The position numbers and the translations under genes are program-made. The notes under the pieces were generated by a model, which searched no databases, had not been told where the DNA came from, and was given only the letters and a program-made list of their open reading frames with translations. A stretch of 39,463 nt of DNA from Amoeboradix gromovi. Lineage: Eukaryota > Sanchytriomycota > Sanchytriomycetes > Sanchytriales > Sanchytriaceae. How positions within the stretch are numbered: the first letter of the stretch is position 1; each line of letters begins with the position of its first letter. The stretch covers positions 1-39,463 of the forward strand of contig JADGIF010000018.1 of assembly GCA_018985225.1 (NCBI GenBank), given 5' to 3'. This document shows positions 1 to 9,601 of the stretch, piece after piece.

Positions 1-366
1 AAAATACCAGTACCAATAAAAAGAAGTCCTATGATATTGAGAGTTTATTTTTTGTCTTTCACTTTCACGTCAACGGTACAGAATTCATTCTTCTGCATTC
101 AAAAGCCGGTTTACAAATGAAATTGATGCCCAAAAACAAGGAAAGAAATTCGTGAAATGTAACGACGGAATTACTAGTCAGGGTATATCAATGAACTGAA
201 AATTTTGCAACTCTTTTTAATCCCACTTCAGGGCTTTAGTAATGAAAGCCAATGGGCATTACTAATTGACTGGCTGAGTCGCTTTCTATTCTGGGAAACT
301 AAGATTTTTACTAATAAGTAATCAAATAAAGTTATCATGCGCCTTATCACAAGAGTGTATTAAAAC
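1..366. other. Non-coding left edge
   Basis: AT-rich sequence with no open frame worth calling on either strand and no RNA gene that I recognise. It lies downstream of the ABCG transporter stop, so part of it is probably that gene's 3' flank. Confidence 0.4.
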
Positions 367-2944
367 CTATTTATTAACCTTGTATCTCAGCCACAGACTA
401 CTCAGTGTATAGAATACAAATGTTGTTGCCCATAGTACTGCTATGTCTTCTGCGTATGCTACGGATTTAAATCCAAATCTGTCTAAAACGAAATCCGCTG
501 GTACCTTTACCTTAATATCTGGATCCTCAATAAGCAACGAATGCATCTCGTTTACAATCATGCTCTCTACTGCATTTCTAAACCAGCTCAAATAACTTAC
601 GTATTTGAACATGGAATCTCCTGAATTAATATTTATTACTCGTGTTTAACAATAGTCCACTAAAAAGCATACTAGTCAGCATCGTCAATGTGGTGACTAG
701 AGTGCTCGTTCCTAAATCTGCTATTATGACAGCTACCAAATAGCAAATGGAGCTGCTAGTCACATTAAATGACACGAGTGCAATAACAAACTTCAAATAC
801 GCTAATAACTCAGGTTTTAGTCCAACCAATGGGTATAATACCAGACTAGTCAGTACTGGCGGAATGATTCTTAATGGTACCACGTCAAATAGTACGCTTG
901 TTATAAAATATATAGCAGGATGATACAACCTATTGTTCTTTTCTTTGATATAAAGTGATCTCTGTTTGTTTATATTTGTAATAAGCGATGTACAAGAAAA
1001 TCCAAATAAAGCACAAATAAAGAAGAAGCATCCCATTCTGTTCTGAATTCCTGCTATGTCTAATGTGACTTTATAATAGACGCACCCTAGCAGCACCCCT
1101 ATTATGATTGATGAAATGTAATGTGCAAATAATAGAACAGGATTCCTATACAGCATTTTGACAGTTCTTCTACTCAGTATAACAAACTGAGTCCATAAAG
1201 TAGGTTTGGTATTGGATGCGAACACATGGGGTTGGATAGAATGAGCACCTGTGCTGCGGGTGCTATAATTGGATAAAGAGGGTGACTTGCGGTACTCCGG
1301 AGGTTCATCTTTAGCATTTCTAGCAGCCAGAAGTAGATATGAGTCAGTGTTTACAAGATCCACCACATAATCAGCTATATTGTACCCAAAAGGACAAGAA
1401 AATCCCAACTGTGCAAATTTAGAGTTTATATCACTTGTAGGTCCACTGTACATCAATAGTCCATGAGAAAGCAGTATGATCTGATCAAACATTGCAAATA
1501 TATCGCTTCTGGGTTGGTGGATAGTTGTAATTATAGTTCTGTTATAATTAATTGCAAGCTTACTCAAACATTGGATTACATTTAGCGCATTGTAACTATC
1601 CAAACCACTAGTGGGCTCATCCAAAAACAATATCAGCGGGTTTTTGACTAACTCACAAGCTATGGACACTCTGCGTCGTTCTCCGCCGCTTATACCCCTT
1701 AAACCATTTCCACCTATAAACGAGTTAGCCACGTGTGTAATGCCCAGTTCTTCCATTACTTCTGCAACTCTAGCATTCTTTTCTTCCGTCCCCATATATC
1801 TAGGCAGTCGCAGCATGGCGCTTGTTGTAATAGTTTCACTTACGGTTAGATAGTCTAGCAATGAATCATCCTGTTCAACAAACCCAATTATATCTTGATA
1901 AGATTGCACGTTAGTATGCTGATCGTTTGCTTGCACAGTGCCAGTTACAATTCCATTTTTAAGTCGGTTGGCCAATATCTCTAACAATGTTGTTTTACCA
2001 GCACCGCTAGGACCCATGATACAACAAAGCTGACCCTTATTTATGGTGCCATGTATGCTGTGAAGTATTTGCTTATCATTGTATTGATAACTGATATCAG
2101 AGAAAGATAGGTCCACTCCCTCAGGGATCTGATCTGAATGATGGGGAAGTTGCATATAATCACTTAACTGGCGAGACCTGTAGATTATGAAAGCAAATAT
2201 TATAATGGCCAATGCCACAAGTGCTATTAATGGAAAGTATAAATTAAATTTGACCTTTGGCGGGTTTACAGTGCTTTCCCACTTATCAATGCATTCGCCA
2301 ACATTGCAGTTTAAATTGAAACTTTCATCGCCAAACATAGGAAGAAGTAAGTTGTCACGCAAGGCAGGCTCGGCAAAAGTAAAGCCCGTTGCAGTCTGTT
2401 TCAAAACCCCAGGACCTTTAACATACTGATCAAAAAAATCAGTTAAATTCATAAATCCATTTTTACCACATAAAGTGCGACCTGGTATGCATTTGCACTT
2501 GACGTTAGTGCAGGTTGTGGTATCGTCTCCATGAGTGCACTCTGTTAATCCGCACCAAAACGATTCCTCCTTATCAAAAAAAAACTCTAAATGACAGGAT
2601 TCTGTTCGACAAGTCCATACTACTGTTAAAGGCCTTTTTTCAATAGCTACTAGACCTGAATTTGTAACATTACAATGAGCATAATTCTGACGGATTGGGT
2701 GAATTGTCGACAAACAAGTGGGTTCCAAATATTTATAAGGATTACAGGCCTCATCTAAGTTGCACACACGGCAAGTCAACCCTTCCCAGCCTTTATCGCA
2801 CTCACCTTCTCTTGGTTTCAACGGATTACCACCGATAGGGTGAGTACAGTGAGTGCCACCAAACCCAACCTCGCAATCACATTCTTCAGAATTAAGCAAT
2901 GTTGCGTTGTTGTAGCACACCGTTTTATTATCAAAACGTTCCAT
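367..2944 (-). CDS. ADP1: ABCG-family transporter with EGF-like N-terminus (Adp1-type), one microintron
   Basis: Half-size ABCG transporter, about 852 aa once a 19-nt intron (621..639) is removed. The frame otherwise stops after LLLNTSNKY, while the last membrane segment continues in the exon at 367..620. Residues 1-230 are a Cys-rich, probably extracytoplasmic region with EGF-like motifs (CDCEVGFGGTHC, CDKGWEGLTC). A membrane segment lies near 235-255. The nucleotide-binding domain follows: Walker A GPSGAGKTT (311-319), signature ISGGERRRVS (418-427), Walker B LILFLDEPTSGLD (437-449). About six membrane helices end the protein. This order matches yeast Adp1. The ATG at 2944 is chosen because the longer frame begins with a non-ATG codon. 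No signal peptide is visible, so a 5' exon may be missing or the N-terminus is exported by the first TM segment. AATAAA lies directly before the TAG stop. Substrate unknown. Confidence 0.9.
621..639 (-). other. 19-nt microintron in the ABCG gene
   Basis: On the minus strand GTAATAAATATTAATTCAG. Removal joins LLLNT to RDSMFKYVSYL, restoring the expected ABCG C-terminal region. It carries TTAAT directly before TCAG, the same 3' signal as the other introns here. Confidence 0.85.
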
Positions 2945-3000
2945 TAAATTATTCTTCTGATTAACTTGTTTCAAAAATTGTGAATTGCTTCCATCTGAAA

Positions 3001-4544
3001 ATGGCTATAATTAACACAATATTGCCAATTTCCGATTTTTATACAAATTGGCAGCAGATTATTCTTGTGACTATGTTTTTGAATGGTATCATAATCCCAA
3101 TACAGAATGCCTTCGAGTTCACTCATCCAGTTTTGGTAGTCACTAATTACATAATAGATATAGTTTTATTGGGCGATATGTTCGTAAGATCGAATCTGGC
3201 GTACATGGACAAAGGATTTTACATCATTTTATACAAGGAAACGTCTAAAAAATACTTCACAAGTAAAGAAGCTTGGTTCGATATTTTTTTTAATTTGCCA
3301 TGGGATATTCTACTCTTTTTATTCGATGATAAGTGGAGTGCGTGGGCCATGCTAAGATATATTAAGTGGGTTAGAACATTTAAAATTATTCAGTGGTTTC
3401 AGAAATACGAAGATAAGTTAGATAGCTCTAATGCGATGACTTTTGTTAAGTTTTTTATGTACATAATATTTATGACTGTTAATATGGGATCAGGATGGTA
3501 CCTTCTTGGTGGATGTTCAGTGTGTAAAGCTACTTGGGGAAGTATATATATTAAACTTTTTACTAAGTTTGATTTAGTTGTCTATTCCCTGTATTGGACA
3601 GTAACTACAATGACTACTACAGGTTATGGCGACATTCACCCAGAAAATACTTACGAACGTATGTTTGCCTCTACATTGATGGTTATGGGCGTTATTTTAT
3701 ATGGATACATTGGTGGCGGTATTGCTTCTATACTGTCAAACATGGACTCAAGACGAGTCCATTATAAAGAAAAAGTAGATGCGATCCAGACGTACATGAA
3801 TGACCATCACTTGCCAATGGATTTACAAGAAAGAGTAATTGCTTGGTATTTCTATTCATGGGAAAGAAGCAAAGGAATTGATGTCTCTAAAGTTTTTGCA
3901 GATCTTCCTACATCTTTCAGAGCAGATGTTGCTGTTAGCATGAACTATCAGACAATCATACAGACTGAAATGTTTAGCAACTGTTCTGCAAGTTTTAGAC
4001 GCATGCTTTCTCTGTCGCTAACGATTCAATATTTCACAAAAGACACAATTATTGTGCATCAGGGCGAATTGACTAAGGAGCTCTACTTTATTATCCAAGG
4101 AAGAGTTGACATTATGCACCAATTAAATTCACTTTCAAGTTTGGTGGAAAATTCATTTTTTGGTTCACTTTCACTAATTTAGGCGAGTTTATGTTAATCT
4201 TGAACCAACCTTGCGAATTCGACTATAAAGCTTTTACTAACTGCGATGTGTATACCATAACTTATGAGGTTTATCACCAGATATGTCAAGCCTATCCAGA
4301 AGAAGCAGAAAAGGTGTTAATCAACACAAAAAATAGATATGCGACATGGAAAGATACGAGCAAAAGATGGCTACGCAAAGTTGGTAAGAGAGACACTGAG
4401 GTGGGAAAAAGAAAATCATCATTTGCTTTTTTTATGCAAGAGAGTACCGACATTCGTGAAGATGCCAACATCCCATCAAACACCCATGAAGCAGCAAGTG
4501 TTCAACCTACAAAAGGTTCATCTACAAAATCTATCAATAAATAA
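3001..4544 (+). CDS. Voltage-gated K+ channel with cyclic-nucleotide-binding-like domain, one microintron
   Basis: Six-helix channel of the CNG/HCN/EAG/KAT superfamily, 507 aa after removing a 20-nt intron (4163..4182). Helices S1-S3 lie at about 18-110. The S4 region carries spaced R and K residues (LRYIKWVRTFKII, 118-130). The pore holds TTTGYGD (205-211), the K+ selectivity filter. A C-linker (250-330) leads into a cyclic-nucleotide-binding-like domain (335-440). Splicing creates the diagnostic SFFGEF turn of that domain. The Arg that normally follows and holds the cyclic-nucleotide phosphate is not seen: the stretch reads LNQPCEFDYKAF. Ligand gating may therefore be lost, as in EAG channels. 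The first ATG is 3001; the same frame opens earlier only with GTG. The gene is head-to-head with the ABCG gene, 56 bp between start codons. AATAAA overlaps the stop. Confidence 0.88.
4163..4182 (+). other. 20-nt microintron in the K+ channel gene
   Basis: GTTCACTTTCACTAATTTAG. Removal joins LVENSFF to GEFMLI across a phase-1 codon and rebuilds the FGE motif of the cyclic-nucleotide-binding fold. Without removal the frame hits TAG at the 3' splice site itself. Confidence 0.85.
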
Positions 4545-4950
4545 GTCAACTTATTTTTATATAAAATTCGCAATCATGCATTTAATTTATAGGATTGTCC
4601 GATATGTCGCTCTGCATTTTTGTTATGCGATTTTAAAAGTTTCTGAAAACTGAGCTCTTAAAGTTCAGTAGCAAAGTACGGAACTTGACGGATATATAAG
4701 CTGGAATTCATATATCTGTTATCTGCTAAATACAATGGTTTACTGTGCGTGAGTCTTATGCCTTCTATAAAAAAGTATTTTAGCAGAGGCTCAAGCCATT
4801 TCTTTAAGTGTTTGTCTAAAACTCATGAATCTTTAAGTGTCATATCAAAATCAGAAACCAATCATTTATCTTTTTATTTCTGCCAAATCACGATATGGGC
4901 AAAATTCTGCTCGCCACTACCTTTAAATAGATTTTCCATCCAGTTATGTA
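4545..4950 (+). promoter_or_regulatory. Upstream region of the OPT gene with a TATA-like box
   Basis: No certain gene. GATATATAAG at about 4691-4700 resembles a TATA box. ATG codons follow at 4734 and 4758, both out of frame with the downstream OPT gene. An open frame from 4758 runs past 5000 but does not resemble a protein I know. Either the leader is long, or a short first exon and an unrecognised intron lie here. Confidence 0.35.
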
Positions 4951-6895
4951 ATGCACGAGCAACATTTCTCATTGCGAGCGGCTCTTGTTGGCTGTCTTTT
5001 AGGATCTATTATATGTGCTTCCAATATGTACTTTGGGTTTAAAGTCGGGTGGTCATTCGGTGCCACCATTTTCGCTGCAATTTTTGGGTACCCAGTTATG
5101 GTTTGGATTGCGAAAATCACAAACGGTCCCAAGTTTAATATTTACGAGCACGCCACCCTTAGTTCTGCAGCAACAGCTGCCGGTGGATTAACAAGTGCTG
5201 GTTTCGTAAACGGTTTGCCAGCTATGTATCAAATGGGTATATTTGACCACACAAAAGTTGTTGATGACTTCTGGAGAATTACTTTATGGGGGACTACAAC
5301 AGCGTTTTTTGGAATATTTTTTACCATGCCTTTGCGAAAATGGTTCGTAATTAAACAAGCTCATTTACCTTTCCCTACACCTACAGCAGCGGCTTCTTGC
5401 ATCAAAAACTTCCATCTTGAGGGGGATTCTGCATCTGGGGACAAACAGTTCAAACTGCTTTTATATACCTCTATTTTTGGGTTTTCTTGGGTAGTCATCG
5501 GATACTTCGTCCCTTATATGCGTGATTTGCCTGTGAATTTGTGGTTATCTTGGTGGACAGCAACTTGGGGCGAATCATTCACCGGATTAAGTGAAGGATT
5601 TGCTTGGCTAGATGAGACAATGTTCGTATTTACATTCTCATGGGCATTCTTTGGAGCTGGTATGATGATGGGTACTTCTACTAGTTTATGGTTCTTTGCC
5701 GGCCAAATCATATTTTGGACGGGGGTTGGCAAATACCTAATGGATGAAGGAATTGTTGTAAAAGTCACGGGCCTCAAGGATCTTGATAGTCCATCGATAC
5801 AGCTCTGGTTATTGTGGCCAGGTATAACTGCAATGATTATATCATCGTTTACTGATTTACTAATTGAAGTCCCTGGGATTATTAAGAGCGTAATAGACAC
5901 AAACACAAAATCTAAAGACGGAAAAGCTAAAGGAGAATACTTTGAAGATCCAGCACCACCAGAGCATCAAGTGCCAACTGCTTGGTGGCTAGGTGGAGGA
6001 ATCGTGGCAACTGTTTATTCGTCTATCATATTAAAATATTATTTTTATGTAGGCTACGGTGAATCATTGCTGGCTATATTTCTTGGCTTTGTAATGGCTT
6101 TTATAGGTGTACAAGCGTCTGCTGTAACCGATATCAATCCTGTTGGAACTGTGGCTAAAATATCGCAATTTGCATTCGCTAACATTCCGCAAGAGACTAA
6201 GCTGATTACGCAATCCACCTCACTCACGGCCGCTATGGTCACCGCAGGTATTTGAAATTAATTAAGGTAGTGCTGGCCATGCTTCAGATTTAATTGGAGA
6301 TTTAAGAGTAGGACATCTAGTAGGAGCAAGTCCTAAGTCACAATTTCTTGGACAGTTCTTTGGTAGTGTATTTTCGGTAGTTACTACAGTATCTTTTTTT
6401 TATTTAATGGTATTGCAATATCCATGCATCTTGGATCCTGATGGTGCTGATGCCTGCAATGCTGCTAACATTCCAAATACACCTGCTATAGCCTGGAGGT
6501 CAATAACTGAGGCATTAACTAGTGATGATGGACTATCAAAGATCCCAAAATCGTCAATTACTTGCTGTTATATCTTTGTTGTAGTAATTTTTTTAAGTAC
6601 AATTGTGGAAAAGAAGATGCTGCCAAAGAAATGGGCAGGTTTCATGCCAAATTGGTCATCCATCGGTGTGGCACTTATTAATACCAGCGCGTCTTACTCC
6701 ACTGCGATGCTATTAGGGACTATAGCATCATTAACGTGGGAAAGAAGATCTCCAAAGAGTCACGAATTACTCATGTTTAGTCTTGCAAGTGGACTTCTAG
6801 CCGGTGAAGGCATCGGAGGTCTGTTTAATTCCGTCTTTGGATTATCAGGGTTAGCCGAAGTACCGCTTCCAGAGAGATTCGGTGGATCTGGGTAA
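4951..6895 (+). CDS. OPT-family oligopeptide transporter, one microintron
   Basis: Proton-coupled oligopeptide (or metal-chelate) transporter of the OPT superfamily, about 641 aa after removing a 19-nt intron (6248..6266). Many hydrophobic helices begin at residue 10. The opening stretch HFSLRAALVGCLLG followed by SNMYFGFKVGW is typical of the family, as are the helices around GAGMMMGTSTSLWF and the C-terminal GEGIGGLFNSVFG. Splicing joins TAAMVTAG to SAGHASDLIGDLRVGHL, also a family-typical loop. The ATG at 4951 is the first in frame, but it leaves a very short N-terminus, so an extra 5' exon is possible. The stop lies within a TAAATAAA sequence that could serve as poly(A) signal. SFM1 converges on it with 31 bp between stops. 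Substrate cannot be told from sequence. Confidence 0.88.
6248..6266 (+). other. 19-nt microintron in the OPT gene
   Basis: GTATTTGAAATTAATTAAG, phase 1. Removal joins the 4951-6247 and 6267-6895 frames. It has TTAAT just before the terminal TAAG. Confidence 0.88.
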
Positions 6896-6926
6896 ATAAA
6901 TATATGACTGTATAAAATAGTCCTAT

Positions 6927-7550
6927 TTATTGCTTTATAATCTCTCTCTTCAGGTTCTTACCAAATATTAAATTAGTGCCATTTGCATTAACAACATCCA
7001 TAAAATCAAGCTTATAGTCAAATGCAGACTCTTTAAAATACGCAAAAGGGAGATAATGGTTTTCATACTTTGATATCTTAAACTCCGTTGGAAATTGCAG
7101 ACTTTCCAACAACTTTGGTAGTTCCCACTTATCTTTCAATATTTTGATGCCACATATACCAGCAACATCGGTAGGCAGGTGAAGGGTAGTCATCGTTCTA
7201 CATCTTATGTTAGGGATATTTCTCAAAATACCCTCTCTATCAACCGGAGGATCATCGCCCAACATACCACCAACAATCAAACCTATTGACAAATTTTCAT
7301 TTTTTAAATCCTTATCTTTCGTAAGACATTTGTCACCATTCAAATCTGCAAGTATAAGCAAATCAAAACCAAAACTATCGTAAACATCAACAATAGATTC
7401 GGCAATACAATTTGCAAATTCAATTTCCATCGGATAATTGGTGATTACAAGTCGAGTATTGTTATTTCTACAGTGATGGCTGAGATGCGTATATTCTATT
7501 ATTGACCAATCTGAAATTTCATCAAAGTGTTCAATAATTACGGTGATCAT
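6927..7550 (-). CDS. SFM1: SPOUT-family protein-arginine methyltransferase Sfm1-like
   Basis: 207 aa, single exon. It resembles yeast Sfm1, the SPOUT-fold enzyme that monomethylates an arginine of ribosomal protein uS3. Shared landmarks are the N-terminal VIIEHFDEISDWSIIEY, the knot region GGMLGDDPPVDR, and MTTLHLPTDVA, which corresponds to the MTTDTA-type segment of the family. In this family the trefoil knot binds S-adenosylmethionine. The protein is expected in the cytosol or nucleus and is close to the usual length. The TAA stop lies inside CAATAAA on the minus strand, so the poly(A) signal overlaps the coding end. Convergent with the OPT gene. Assignment rests on motif recall, not on an alignment. 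Confidence 0.75.
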   Translation of the reverse strand: MITVIIEHFDEISDWSIIEYTHLSHHCRNNNTRLVITNYPMEIEFANCIAESIVDVYDSFGFDLLILADLNGDKCLTKDKDLKNENLSIGLIVGGMLGDDPPVDREGILRNIPNIRCRTMTTLHLPTDVAGICGIKILKDKWELPKLLESLQFPTEFKISKYENHYLPFAYFKESAFDYKLDFMDVVNANGTNLIFGKNLKREIIKQ

Positions 7551-7630
7551 CCCCTAAGTTTTGATTCAAGTAGTACAAACCAAACTTTAAAATTAAAAAC
7601 TAGGAACCAGTTGTAATGTCGAAATATAAT

Positions 7631-8416
7631 TTATTCATCCAAGTCAAACTTTTCTCTGGATTTAGTGTTAAATAATGAAGAAACAGATGAAAAACGTCTC
7701 ATTAAGGGATTTCCAGGAAGCTCTTGATATTGGGCTAGCTCTGATCCGCCAACAGTGCTCACAAATGAGCTAGTTCTATATATCATATTTTCGGTATCCT
7801 TTCTTCTTTTCCATTTACAGTACAACGGAAAACAAAGAAGGAATATGATAGTCAGTATAACCAGAACTATTCCAGATATTGCTAATGCTTTCTCAGTAAC
7901 GTTCCGGGTATTTAGAAAATTACCGGCTCCAGATTTTGAGCAAGCAACCTGATTGGCACCACTGCAACTTTTGCAAATATCATCCACTTCCAAAAGCCCG
8001 CAATTTCCAACTTTGTTATCCTCCAAAGATATGCAATTTGTGCCTTGCAAAGTGTTACAATCTGGTTTCCATTTTAGTAATCTATTTCTGGCATCAGCAG
8101 ATATTTTGCAGCTAGTCAAATTTAGAAGAGCGTATGAGTTTTGCAAAGTTAGGCAGTCGTCCCTGCATATTCTTTGTGGAGGCTCCGCACAATAAGTGGA
8201 ACTAGCAGCCAGGGAATCACAAAACACCGCGTTATAAACACTCATTGGAAATTTACATTTATCAAGCATATCAACATCTGAGTTCATCAGATCTGAAATT
8301 TTACCATCAAGGCTGTTGTCTCCAACAATCTCTTTATAATACATCCCGCCTTTCAAAACTAGCTGATTGTTCCATGCTGGGCATCTCAAAGAATTTTCAA
8401 TCTTAAAGCAAACCAT
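7631..8416 (-). CDS. Cys-rich single-pass cell-surface protein, unknown function
   Basis: 261 aa from the ATG at 8416. Residues 1-172 hold about 17 cysteines and read as an extracellular domain; NLT and NVT are possible N-glycosylation sites. One membrane helix lies at 176-200, followed by KWKRRK and a 60-residue Ser-rich cytoplasmic tail. The spacing around FCDSLAASSTYC and RICRDDC recalls Frizzled-like Cys-rich domains, but only weakly. No signal peptide is present from this ATG. Upstream, an 18-nt GT-AG candidate intron (8424..8441) would join a hydrophobic stretch (RLILVLIHTLLC) in frame, but that exon has no ATG before the MITE that begins at 8518. The true 5' end is therefore uncertain. 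GAATAAA covers the stop codon. Confidence 0.65.
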   Translation of the reverse strand: MVCFKIENSLRCPAWNNQLVLKGGMYYKEIVGDNSLDGKISDLMNSDVDMLDKCKFPMSVYNAVFCDSLAASSTYCAEPPQRICRDDCLTLQNSYALLNLTSCKISADARNRLLKWKPDCNTLQGTNCISLEDNKVGNCGLLEVDDICKSCSGANQVACSKSGAGNFLNTRNVTEKALAISGIVLVILTIIFLLCFPLYCKWKRRKDTENMIYRTSSFVSTVGGSELAQYQELPGNPLMRRFSSVSSLFNTKSREKFDLDE

Positions 8417-8517
8417 TCGAGACCTGTTTTACAAAATGTACCAAGGCACGTGTGACTTGCATAATAGCGTATGGATAAGCACAAGAATTAGACGTTTTAT
8501 CCTCTGGAAAATGCAAT

Positions 8518-9140
8518 TGGGACACCAAATATAAAAACTAGACTAACTCGTTTTTAAAGGTGCACCATACGGAGGAAGTGCTATCATTTATAAAAGATCT
8601 TCTTCTTTCAAACCAATTTTCTTTCATTACTCTCAATCCTCTTTTTAAAATAAAACTAGAAGACCCTGCATCTCGTTCAAATACATGAGGTCTTTGAGCA
8701 TCTAAGCAAAAGGTGCATTTTCTTAGACGGTACTCTTATCTATTTCATTCTCACAGACACTACATTTCTTTGATTTACTGGTGTATGAAAGCTTTTGCTT
8801 TCTCTTGGCCATAACTTTATCAGGAAAGGTCTCTATTTATGTGCAAGACAGTTCTTTCTGGATAGTTCTTAAATGAAAATATACCCTATTATGAATCAGT
8901 ATTATGAATCAGTATTGTGAATCAGAGGTTTATTTGAAATAAAGACTAAATGAAAGAGTATGAGAATAGCTGTACAGAATATTTATTTTTGAAATTTCGA
9001 TACAAAGAGTTATTTATTTTCCTTTTATACTCGTCAGCTCTGCAACTAACTGAATGTCCACTCGCCTCTTGAATCCATAAAGTAATAAAGCTGAAATAAT
9101 GTTCCAAGTTGTTATAGAAAGTTAGTCTTGTTTTTACATG
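8518..9140 (+). mobile_element. MITE copy A, right end eroded
   Basis: Begins with the family's left terminal repeat TGGGACACCAAATATAAAAA and the conserved inner block TACGGAGGA. The middle contains the shared block around GAAGACCCTGCATCTCG. The right end carries GTTAGTCTTGTTTTTACA, a decayed form of the inverted repeat. It lacks the last bases (GATGTCCCA) because copy B begins immediately after it. No open frame. Longest copy, about 620 bp. Confidence 0.8.
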
Positions 9141-9557
9141 TGGGACATCAAATATAAAAACTAGACTAAATTTTCTTAAATAGTTTGAATCATTATTTCA
9201 AGTGCGTATTAACCGATAGTAAATTAAATTAGATTAATCTGACTGGTTCAAGCAAATTATTTTAGTATAAAAGCTTTTCATCCATCAAAATCTTGGAAAC
9301 AATGACTAATAAGAAGAAGAGAAAACAAAAATAAGTTAAACGAAAGGTGGTAAGAAGAAAAAGGAACAGATAAGACACTCAAAGACCTTATTTGAAAGAG
9401 ATAGTGGGTCATCTTGTTATATTTTAAAGAGAGGAATGACATTAACGAAAGAGAATTGGTTTGATAGAAGAAGGACTTTTGTTAATAATAGTATTTCCTC
9501 TTTATGGAGCGCCTACCTTAAAAACGACTTGGTCTAGTTTTTATATTTGGTGTCCCA
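9141..9557 (-). mobile_element. MITE copy B, complete, reverse orientation
   Basis: Runs from TGGGACATCAAATATAAAAA to TTTTTATATTTGGTGTCCCA, so both terminal inverted repeats are intact (417 bp). Its inner sequence (GGTTCAAGCAAATTA, AAAGCTTTTCATCCATCAAA) is the reverse complement of the right half of copy D, not of copies A, C and E. Non-coding. It ends 44 bp before the GAA1 start codon, so it forms part of that gene's promoter region. Confidence 0.85.
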
Positions 9558-9601
9558 TAAGGATTGAACCTGATTGCTCATGAACTTATCATTTTTCAAA
9601 C

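Noticed and set aside
8518-9557. SINE or retroelement identity of the repeats
   Set aside because: The copies have terminal inverted repeats, no poly(A) tail and no convincing pol III promoter, which fits a MITE and not a SINE.
9560-9600. tRNA gene on the minus strand, suggested by a perfect-looking B box (GGTTCAATCC)
   Set aside because: No A box or acceptor stem can be placed at the needed distance; the upstream side runs into the GAA1 coding start.
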